A stretch of DNA of 6,971 bases from Schlesneria sp. GTDB taxonomy: Bacteria > Planctomycetota > Planctomycetia > Planctomycetales > Planctomycetaceae. How positions within the stretch are numbered: the first letter of the stretch is position 1; the number at the start of each line of letters is the position of its first letter. A program made the translations under genes and the position numbers. Under the pieces are notes generated by a model that worked only from the letters and a program-made list of their open reading frames with translations, ran no database searches and was not told the DNA's origin. Below are positions 1 through 5,190 of the stretch, piece by piece. The DNA lies in NCBI GenBank assembly GCA_025353525.1, contig JANXOO010000498.1, positions 1 to 6,971 of the forward strand. Direction: 5' to 3'.

Positions 1-1211
1 ATTGGGTCCAGGAGATGCACATCGACGGGTTCCGGTTTGATCTGGCGGCGGCCTTGGCGCGTGAGTTACACGATGTCGATAAACTGGGCGCATTCTTTGA
101 CATCATTCATCAGGACCCGGTTCTGTCGCAGGTCAAGTTGATTGCCGAACCGTGGGATGTCGGGCCTGGCGGGTATCAGGTGGGGAATTTCCCTGTCTTG
201 TGGACAGAATGGAACGGCAAGTATCGCGATTGTGTCCGCAAATTCTGGCGTGGTGACGGACATACGGCCAGCGAGTTCGCGACGCGCCTGTGTGGCAGCA
301 GCGATCTGTACGAGCCGACGGGTCGGCGTCCGTACGCCAGTATCAATTTCGTCACGTCGCACGACGGCTTTTCATTAAGCGATCTGGTCAGTTACAACCA
401 CAAACACAACGACGCCAACGGCGAAAACAATGGCGACGGCGACAATCACAACATCAGCTGGAACTGTGGTGCTGAAGGTGTGACAGACGACCCGCTGGTG
501 ATCGAGCGACGCGAACGCCAGAAACGCAATTTCATTGCGACACTGTTGATCTCGCAAGGGGTCGCGATGCTGCGCAGCGGCGACGAATTCAGTCAGTCGC
601 AGGGTGGCAATAACAACGTCTACTGCCAGGACAATCCCACCACATGGCTGAAGTGGAAGCTGACCGAAAGCGAAGAACGGTTGCTGGAGTTCACGAAACG
701 GACCATTCAGTTATGGAAAGACCAGCCGGTCCTGCAACGCCGAAAATTCTTTCAGGGTCGCATGATTCGCGGCGAGATGATTCGCGATGTGTTGTGGTTG
801 ACTCCGCTCGGCGAACAGATGACCGACGCCGACTGGAACAAGCATTACACGCGTTGCCTGGGAATGCGTCTCGAAGGCCAGATGGATGACGAGATCGACG
901 AACGGGGCCGCCGCATTACGGGCGATACGCTGCTGGTCCTGTTCAATTCTCACGACGGTCCGATTGAGTTCCTGATGCCGTCTCACGCCGAAACAGAATA
1001 CTGGCAACCGCTGCTCGATACGTCGAGCGACGATTTGTTACGGCGGGTCCTGATGCACGAACCATACCCGCTGCAAGCACATTCCCTCGCTGTGTTAAAA
1101 CTGGGAGGTGTCAAACGCGGTCTGCTCGGTCGGAGCAAACGCGGTCCCGGAGCGATTCCCGGCAACGCACCCGACGAATCGAACAACGCAAAACGCTCGC
1201 AAGTTAAATAA
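1..1211 (+). CDS. glgX: Glycogen debranching enzyme GlgX, C-terminal part (5' end outside window)
   Basis: This is a GH13 isoamylase-type enzyme that hydrolyses alpha-1,6 branches of glycogen or limit dextrins in the cytoplasm. The frame is open from base 3 (W-V-Q-E before the first Met at 15), so the real start lies upstream. About 400 residues are visible against roughly 650-750 for the family, so the N-terminal domain and the first half of the barrel are missing from view. Counting from the Met at 15, the catalytic nucleophile is D9 in GFRFDLA, the acid/base is E45 in LIAEPWD, and the transition-state Asp is D117 in SHDGF. The family-typical Asn/Asp-rich stretch HNDANGENNGDGDNHN and WNCGAEG follow. 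Residues about 300-365 resemble the C-terminal beta domain. The last ~30 residues are a basic, low-complexity tail without a recognised domain. It converges with the kinase gene. TreX or isoamylase is the alternative name for the same fold and chemistry. Confidence 0.95.
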   Translation, partial: WVQEMHIDGFRFDLAAALARELHDVDKLGAFFDIIHQDPVLSQVKLIAEPWDVGPGGYQVGNFPVLWTEWNGKYRDCVRKFWRGDGHTASEFATRLCGSSDLYEPTGRRPYASINFVTSHDGFSLSDLVSYNHKHNDANGENNGDGDNHNISWNCGAEGVTDDPLVIERRERQKRNFIATLLISQGVAMLRSGDEFSQSQGGNNNVYCQDNPTTWLKWKLTESEERLLEFTKRTIQLWKDQPVLQRRKFFQGRMIRGEMIRDVLWLTPLGEQMTDADWNKHYTRCLGMRLEGQMDDEIDERGRRITGDTLLVLFNSHDGPIEFLMPSHAETEYWQPLLDTSSDDLLRRVLMHEPYPLQAHSLAVLKLGGVKRGLLGRSKRGPGAIPGNAPDESNNAKRSQVK

Positions 1212-1242
1212 CTCGATATCCGGAAAACGAGCTATTCGTGAA

Positions 1243-1298
1243 GGCGGATGCGAAAAGGTCTGATTGGCCACTCTACTGACCGCCATCAGGCATCCGCC
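1243..1298. terminator. Stem-loop at a convergent gene junction, possible bidirectional terminator
   Basis: Arms GGCGGATGC (1243-1251) and GCATCCGCC (1290-1298) pair perfectly over 9 bases. Directly inside, CTGATTGGC (1260-1268) pairs with GCCATCAG (1282-1289) with one bulged T, leaving an 8-base bulge on the 5' side. The structure sits between the stop of glgX and the stop of the convergent kinase, which is where a shared terminator is expected. No run of T follows on either strand, so it does not match the classical intrinsic form; it could instead protect mRNA 3' ends. Confidence 0.5.
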
Positions 1299-1299
1299 G

Positions 1300-1671
1300 T
1301 TAACCGCCTGCAATTTGCGTCCACAACGGGGGGCCCAGGATCAGCAGGCCAACGATGATCGCCGTCAGGCTGATGATCAGGACGGCTGCTGCGGATGTGT
1401 CTTTGGCTACCTTTGCGCGTTCGTGCCAGTCGGGCGAGAGCAGATCGACAATGGCTTCAACCGCGGTATTAATCGTCTCGGCTGCGAGGACCGCTCCAAT
1501 GGTCAGCACCAGAACACTCAGTTGCAGCCATTCGAGTCGCAGGAACGCGGCCGCTGCAAGAACCAGAAATCCGACAATGGAGTGGATTCTGGCATTGCGC
1601 TGCGTCCGAAATGTCATCACAAGACCCGACCATGCATAGGTGAGGCTCTGCAAAAATCCGGGCTGCTTCAC
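1300..1671 (-). CDS. dgkA: Diacylglycerol kinase / undecaprenol kinase family membrane protein
   Basis: This small integral membrane kinase (prokaryotic DgkA family) uses ATP to phosphorylate diacylglycerol or undecaprenol, recycling lipids for phospholipid or cell-wall synthesis. The frame is open up to a GTG at 1749, but I choose the GTG at 1671. It is preceded by AGGGAGAG with 6 bases spacing and gives 123 residues, the usual family size. In that numbering the family motif E65-T-I-N68-T-A-V-E72-x-x-x-D76 is intact and is followed by A-K90-D91. There are three hydrophobic segments, at about 31-44, 49-64 and 94-115. Q24 (TQRNARIH) occupies the position of the metal-binding Glu28 of E. coli DgkA; I recall Gln here in many undecaprenol-kinase-like relatives, so this need not mean loss of function. 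The sequence resembles the Gram-positive UdpK type more than E. coli DgkA, so undecaprenol is the likelier substrate (inference). Confidence 0.92.
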   Translation of the reverse strand: MKQPGFLQSLTYAWSGLVMTFRTQRNARIHSIVGFLVLAAAAFLRLEWLQLSVLVLTIGAVLAAETINTAVEAIVDLLSPDWHERAKVAKDTSAAAVLIISLTAIIVGLLILGPPLWTQIAGG

Positions 1672-1677
1672 GATGAA

Positions 1678-1685
1678 CTCTCCCT
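1678..1685 (-). promoter_or_regulatory. Ribosome binding site that fixes the kinase start
   Basis: On the minus strand AGGGAGAG lies 6 bases before the GTG at 1671. The longer alternative, the GTG at 1749, has no purine-rich stretch at the right distance, and its extra 26 residues look unlike the family's N-terminus. Confidence 0.75.
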
Positions 1686-1706
1686 TCAAAACGTTCCGTT
1701 CGGTAC

Positions 1707-1835
1707 TCAGCCCGGGCGGATGGTCCGTCTTTCCTCGCAATCCTGACACGGCATCACGACTCGAACCGGCACACTCATCGGATCATCGACAAAACGGTAA
1801 CTGCCCGACAACATCAACGTGCCATACGACAACAT
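1707..1835 (-). CDS. Possible 42-residue small protein with a CxxC near its C-terminus
   Basis: An ATG-to-TGA frame on the minus strand ends 35 bases before the kinase start and could be its upstream partner. The product begins MLSYGTLMLSG and ends MPCQDCEERRTIRPG. The third codon positions are fairly GC-rich, as in real genes nearby. The sequence ATGTTGTCG occurs twice, 21 bases apart and in frame. Against it: a stop lies nine codons upstream, there is no clear ribosome binding site before the ATG, and I recognise no family. It may be only kinase leader sequence. Confidence 0.25.
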   Translation of the reverse strand: MLSYGTLMLSGSYRFVDDPMSVPVRVVMPCQDCEERRTIRPG

Positions 1836-1956
1836 CTCGTTCTGTATCCATCCCCGTCGTCACGTCAGAACAAGTTCAAAATTCCCTGAAATCGAATCAG
1901 GGTCGTCATTTCGATTGAGAGTTGTTCGTGAAAGGCCCATCACCGATCGGCGAACG
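1836..1956. other. Intergenic stretch without a recognised gene
   Basis: This stretch lies between the hairpin at 1957-1992 and the possible small ORF. It probably contains the promoter for the kinase transcript on the minus strand, but no convincing -35/-10 pair was found by eye. Frames crossing it read antisense to neighbouring genes and have no protein-like composition. Confidence 0.4.
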
Positions 1957-1992
1957 AGTGAAGGCCCGGCCGCTTTCGGCCGAGCCTTCACT
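1957..1992. terminator. Strong hairpin downstream of the 24-residue-repeat gene
   Basis: AGTGAAGGC (1957-1965) pairs perfectly with GCCTTCACT (1984-1992). After one C/A mismatch, CGGCCG (1967-1972) pairs with CGGCCG (1977-1982), leaving a CTTT loop. That is 15 pairs in a 36-base structure, starting 26 bases after the stop of the minus-strand gene. No T-run follows on the minus strand; on the plus strand a short AT-rich TATTTAA follows. The position and stability favour transcript termination or 3'-end protection. Confidence 0.65.
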
Positions 1993-2018
1993 TATTTAAC
2001 GAGATCCCAAAACATCCT

Positions 2019-3347
2019 CTATTCGTCGGTCGGCAAAGGAACGTCGGCGTATTCGGACGCTGGCGTTTCTTCAGTGAGCAACGCTGACCGGTGTTCCGTG
2101 TTATTCAGAATTACCCGGGTCGCTGTACGACCATCGAGAATGCTACGAGCCGCGTGTCGAATGTCGTCGTCACTCAGTCGTCGAAGGTTCCCCAGTTCCG
2201 CCAACGGCTTCATCATGCGTGCCACCTTGGCAACTGAAGTTTCCATCAGTCCGATCTCCACAAGATCGTGACGAAGTGATCCGAGCGACTGAATTTGTAC
2301 GCCGATTTCTTCCCGGAATCCGCTGAGCAATTCCAGAGTCTGGATCGCATCGGCGACGATTTTCGATTGCCCGGCGAGCCTGGTCTGCATCTTCACCATG
2401 CCGTCCAGGTTTTTCTCGGACAATGCGACCTTCAATTCGTCACCGGTCAGTTTCTCGTGCAACTTCAGCATGCCGTCCAGATTCGCTGCCGATGTCTCAA
2501 GTTTCAAATCGTCTTTGACGAGTTTGCCATTCAAACCGATCAATCGCTCGGCTCGTTCCGTCGCGACTTCGACTTGCTGGCCTCCTTCGGCAAGGCGACG
2601 TTGCAAACTGATCAGTTGGTCGGAAACAGATCTGGCGAGTTCAACATTTAGCGCGGCGGCATTCACGCCGGATTTCAGTGATGCGAGGCCGTCCAGTCCC
2701 GATCGTGCGAGATCAATGTTTTCGAGTTGCTTCTGAAGTTCGTCCGTCATATCCACCATATGTTTGAGTGAAAGTTGAGCGTGCCCGATTTCGTCGGACT
2801 GCGCGCTGGCGAGGTCTTTCAAGGCGATCATTTTGTCAAGTGATTCGAATGCCCGGTCATGCGAATCCTGTTGACCAATTATGGAAATTTCAAGCGACTG
2901 AATCAGATTGAAGACCTTGGCAGCGTCTTCGGTCGCTGCCTGTTGCTTCACCATCCTCGCTTGCAGCGAATCGACACCTGAAATGGCCTTAGAGACGGCA
3001 TCGTTGTTGGCGGCGACGTCGATCAGTTCTCCGCGAAGTCCGCGAATTGCCTGCAGGGCGAGCCGCGCATCGGCGACCTGTCCCTGTTGAGCGCGAAGAC
3101 TCGACAGCAAGCTGTTGGCTTCCCAGACGTTGTCACTTGTCGCGGCCAGCTCCTGCATTCGCAGTTCGACCGCCGCGAGGCTCAGCTTCAGATTCGACAA
3201 TTCCGTCACCATTGGACGTGCCACGAAGAAATGCAATCCTGCAAATCCGATGGTCACACCCATAAACAGCATCAGCCAGGTTTGTTTGAGCTGTTCTGCC
3301 AATTGATTTTCGATCGTTCGCGTTCTTGAATGTTCAGTCGTAAACAT
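2019..3347 (-). CDS. Membrane-anchored helical protein with 14 tandem 24-residue repeats, function unknown
   Basis: I do not recognise a named family. The 442-residue product has a short N-terminal region with R8, R10 and K21, one hydrophobic segment at about 23-43 (WLMLFMGVTIGFAGLHFFVA), then a long helical body and an acidic tail ending PLPTDE. The positive charges before the segment predict N-in topology with the body outside the cytoplasmic membrane. Residues 43-378 divide without any gap into 14 units of exactly 24 residues. Hydrophobic residues recur at unit positions 8, 11, 14 and 18 and often at 1, with small residues at 4. Units 11 and 12 are the most alike (NLDGMLKLHEKLTGDELK and NLDGMVKMQTRLAGQSKI). 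There is no enzyme motif and no cysteine. The ATG has a good ribosome binding site, and the gene is followed by its own hairpin, so it is probably transcribed alone. A structural or spacer role in the envelope is inference. Automatic pipelines may label it SMC-like because of coiled-coil composition. Confidence 0.9.
   Translation of the reverse strand: MFTTEHSRTRTIENQLAEQLKQTWLMLFMGVTIGFAGLHFFVARPMVTELSNLKLSLAAVELRMQELAATSDNVWEANSLLSSLRAQQGQVADARLALQAIRGLRGELIDVAANNDAVSKAISGVDSLQARMVKQQAATEDAAKVFNLIQSLEISIIGQQDSHDRAFESLDKMIALKDLASAQSDEIGHAQLSLKHMVDMTDELQKQLENIDLARSGLDGLASLKSGVNAAALNVELARSVSDQLISLQRRLAEGGQQVEVATERAERLIGLNGKLVKDDLKLETSAANLDGMLKLHEKLTGDELKVALSEKNLDGMVKMQTRLAGQSKIVADAIQTLELLSGFREEIGVQIQSLGSLRHDLVEIGLMETSVAKVARMMKPLAELGNLRRLSDDDIRHAARSILDGRTATRVILNNTEHRSALLTEETPASEYADVPLPTDE
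2214..3221 (-). repeat. 14 tandem 72-base units encoding the 24-residue repeat
   Basis: The units encode residues 43-378 of the membrane-anchored protein. Most have diverged at DNA level, but traces remain. CATGCCGTCCAG (plus-strand reading) occurs at 2397-2408 and 2469-2480, exactly 72 bases apart, and CCGTCCAG recurs at 2689-2696, 288 bases (four units) from the first copy. The absence of any insertion or deletion across 14 units suggests that the 24-residue length is under selection. Confidence 0.8.
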
Positions 3348-3354
3348 GAAACCG

Positions 3355-3361
3355 TCCTCCC
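3355..3361 (-). promoter_or_regulatory. Ribosome binding site of the 24-residue-repeat gene
   Basis: On the minus strand GGGAGGA lies 7 bases before the ATG at 3347, a near-consensus site that supports this start. Confidence 0.75.
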
Positions 3362-3477
3362 GAATCCAGTCGTGACGAAAAGATTCCGATTGGTTGAAGT
3401 CGTCCTGTGCCCAAAAATCGTAAAGCGAGATACTTCGATCCGTTTGCTAATACCCGTCTGATGCCGGGCCGTCTGAC

Positions 3478-3504
3478 GCAGATCGATGTTCATTGGCGAT
3501 CTGC
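3478..3504. other. Perfect 8-bp inverted repeat with 11-base loop
   Basis: GCAGATCG (3478-3485) and CGATCTGC (3497-3504) can form a hairpin. It lies about 130 bases before the start of the minus-strand repeat-protein gene, so it could be part of that leader or an operator. No T-run follows. Confidence 0.35.
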
Positions 3505-3631
3505 TAAAACAGGTCAGCAATCGATGCCGGATTGAATTTCGCAATCAGTCATAAAACGTTCCCGCTTGAGCTTTGTGAGCCACTGGTGGCGGGAAATCGA
3601 TGACTCGTTAATTGTTATCGCCATGCAGATT

Positions 3632-3646
3632 CGGCAAACTTTGCCG
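3632..3646. promoter_or_regulatory. Palindrome, possible operator
   Basis: CGGCAAA-C-TTTGCCG is a perfect 7+1+7 palindrome, the size and symmetry of a site for a dimeric regulator. It sits 210 bases before the zinc-ribbon start and 284 bases before the repeat-protein start. A half-like CGGCAAA recurs near 3770. The regulator, if any, is unknown. Confidence 0.35.
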
Positions 3647-3856
3647 TTTGACGAAGAGTTATCATGCGGATGCCGGGGATCACGGGAAATGAATCGGTTG
3701 TATCGGTTGCGATTGCTATCACAGGAAGTCGTGACAAAAGCATCATCCCGGACCGCGAACAGAATAAACGGCGGCAAAATCAGACTCGAATCGGTCATTT
3801 GCTTGTAAACTGACGCCGGGTCACCGGAAATCCATTTCAGGCAGACGAGTCAATTC

Positions 3857-4084
3857 ATGTTGTATGAAAACTGCAATGAAGAAGATGATGACGACGATGA
3901 TGACGACGGATACATTCCTTGTCCGCATTGCGGCGAAACCATGCTTGAGGCCGCTGATTACTGTCCTGCTTGTGATTGCTGGATAACTTCGGAAGAATTG
4001 CCGGCGAAACGACATTCGTGGTGGATTGTGCTGGTCGTCCTGGCACTTGTCGCGGCGTTTGCGATGTCTGCTTTAAGAGTCTGA
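3857..4084 (+). CDS. Small acidic zinc-ribbon protein with C-terminal membrane segment
   Basis: The 75-residue protein has three parts. First is an acidic head with E8-E9 and eight consecutive Asp (10-17). Second is a zinc ribbon: C22-P-H-C25-G and C36-P-A-C39, two CxxC knuckles 10 residues apart, with a further Cys at 41. Third is a hydrophobic segment at about 55-70 (WWIVLVVLALVAAFAM) ending in a short basic tail after K51-R52-H53. The ribbon should bind one zinc ion; the membrane segment probably tethers it with the ribbon on the cytoplasmic side, though the orientation is inferred. I recall similar Asp-rich, WWIVLVV-containing proteins from planctomycetes, all without known function. The ATG at 3857 has only a weak purine stretch upstream. 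The stop is 15 bases before the next gene, so the two are probably co-transcribed. Confidence 0.85.
   Translation: MLYENCNEEDDDDDDDDGYIPCPHCGETMLEAADYCPACDCWITSEELPAKRHSWWIVLVVLALVAAFAMSALRV
3884..3907 (+). repeat. Tandem 12-base repeat encoding an Asp tract
   Basis: The unit GATGATGACGAC occurs twice in a row and encodes the eight consecutive Asp residues of the zinc-ribbon protein. Such a tract could change length by slippage in steps of 3 or 12 bases. Confidence 0.85.
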
Positions 4085-4099
4085 AGAAAGAGTGCGTTG

Positions 4100-5083
4100 A
4101 TGCACGTTTTGGTAACCGGCGGCGGCGGCTTCCTCGGACAGGCGATCGTCAGGCGACTGCTCGCACGCGGCGATCAGGTCAAGGCATTGCAGCGAAGCAA
4201 GGCGCCGGACCTGGTGTCGCTCGGTGTCGAATGCATTTCCGGTGATATTTCTGACGCTGTCGCCGTGAATCGGGCTGTATCCGGTTGCGAAGCGGTGTTC
4301 CACGTTGCCGCCAGAGCAGGCGTTTGGGGCTCGTACGATGAATTTCACCGTGCGAACGTGACGGGTACCGAAAACGTCGTGTCCGCCTGCCAGGCCTTTG
4401 GGATCAGAAAACTGATCTACACCAGTTCTCCGAGTGTCGTGTTCGACGGACGCGATGAATCCGGAATCGACGAATCGGTGCCGTATCCGACACGCTATTT
4501 GACGCATTATCCGCTGACGAAAGCCATTGCCGAAAGGATCGTACTGACCGCCAATGGACCGAAGCTGGCAACCGTGTCGCTCCGTCCGCATCTGATTTGG
4601 GGACCGGGGGACAACCACCTTGTTCCCCGGCTGATCCAGCGAGCGCGTCAGAACAAACTGCGACGCGTCGGACCGGGGACGAATCTCGTCGACGCGACGT
4701 ATATCGACAACGCGGCAGAAGCACATTTGCTGGCTTCGAATGCGCTGGACATCGGCTCAACAGTTGCGGGTAAGGCGTACTTCGTATCGAATGGTGAACC
4801 CGTTCCGCTTTGGAATCTGATCGATCGACTGCTGGCGTGTGCAGATATTCCGCCGATCCGCCGCACAATCCCGGCGACGACCGCTTACAATCTGGGGTGG
4901 TTGTTTGAAGTGATTTACAAACTGGCCGGTCGGCGCGGCGAACCACCGATGACACGTTTCGTGGCCCGGCAACTTTCGACATCGCACTGGTATTCACTCG
5001 ACGCCGCTCGCAGGGATTTTGGGTATGTCCCGAGAATCAGTATCGAGGAAGGATTAAAACGACTTGCCGTGTCCCTGCGATAA
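4100..5083 (+). CDS. NAD(P)-dependent reductase of the extended SDR family, OleD / 3-beta-HSD-like
   Basis: The start is placed at the ATG at 4100 rather than the TTG just before it, because AAGAAAGAG (4084-4092) is then 7 bases away. This gives 327 residues, typical of extended SDRs. The Rossmann nucleotide-binding motif T-G7-G-G-G10-F-L-G13 is at the N-terminus, NAG-like HVAARAG is at 68-74, the catalytic Ser region is YTSSPSV (107-113), and the active pair is Y137-x-x-x-K141. Q31-R32 after the second strand, with no acidic residue, suggests NADPH preference. Stretches such as WGSYDEFH, LRPHLIWGPGD, DATYIDNAAEAH, GKAYFVSNGEP, SHWYSLDAARRDFGYVP and ISIEEGLKRL closely match what I recall of OleD, which reduces 2-alkyl-3-ketoalkanoates in long-chain olefin synthesis. 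No oleA, oleB or oleC is visible here, so the substrate is open; a sterol-type or sugar-nucleotide substrate is less likely but possible. Confidence 0.9.
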   Translation: MHVLVTGGGGFLGQAIVRRLLARGDQVKALQRSKAPDLVSLGVECISGDISDAVAVNRAVSGCEAVFHVAARAGVWGSYDEFHRANVTGTENVVSACQAFGIRKLIYTSSPSVVFDGRDESGIDESVPYPTRYLTHYPLTKAIAERIVLTANGPKLATVSLRPHLIWGPGDNHLVPRLIQRARQNKLRRVGPGTNLVDATYIDNAAEAHLLASNALDIGSTVAGKAYFVSNGEPVPLWNLIDRLLACADIPPIRRTIPATTAYNLGWLFEVIYKLAGRRGEPPMTRFVARQLSTSHWYSLDAARRDFGYVPRISIEEGLKRLAVSLR

Positions 5084-5190
5084 GGCGACCGGCAGCAATG
5101 GAAATACCGGTTGCTGAGTGACGTGGAACGGCAGAGAATCAGAATCGTGCAGGAGCAAAAAAACTGAGCCTTAAGCGCCGAACCCGATTA
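5084..5190. other. Short convergent intergenic region with weak hairpins
   Basis: The reductase and fliF converge here. Two mutually exclusive small stems follow the reductase stop: ACCGG/CCGGT (5088-5092 with 5107-5111) and CAGCAA/TTGCTG (5093-5098 with 5111-5116). On the minus strand AACCCG/CGGGTT (5201-5196 with 5186-5181) spans the fliF stop, and seven T follow 17 bases later (5163-5157). None is a textbook terminator, but termination in both directions is expected at this site. Confidence 0.35.

Larger units (their letters stand above)
3348..3856. other. 509-base divergent intergenic region
   Basis: This region separates the divergent repeat-protein gene and the zinc-ribbon gene, so it should carry promoters for both. 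No convincing sigma-70 pair was found. It holds an 8-bp hairpin (3478-3504), a 15-base palindrome (3632-3646) and two copies of ATCGGTTG nine bases apart (3693-3700 and 3702-3709). Open frames of 80-94 residues cross it on both strands, but they start with weak or alternative codons, lack ribosome binding sites and do not look like proteins. Confidence 0.6.

Noticed and set aside
1264..1746. A 160-residue plus-strand frame
   Set aside because: It is antisense to the clearly real kinase gene and rich in Gln and Arg typical of shadow frames.
3699..3710. TGTATCGGTTGC shared between this intergenic site and one near 6920
   Set aside because: A single shared 12-mer is about what chance gives in a window of this size, and the flanks do not match.
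3514..3798. A 94-residue minus-strand frame in the same region
   Set aside because: It overlaps the palindrome and antisense frames and has a composition unlike a protein; it is best read as chance openness.
3566..3808. An 80-residue plus-strand frame starting with TTG in the divergent intergenic region
   Set aside because: There is no ribosome binding site, the codon third positions are not GC-enriched as in neighbours, and the sequence has no protein-like pattern.
4073..4726. A 217-residue minus-strand frame
   Set aside because: It is antisense to the reductase, which has an intact Rossmann motif and YxxxK pair.
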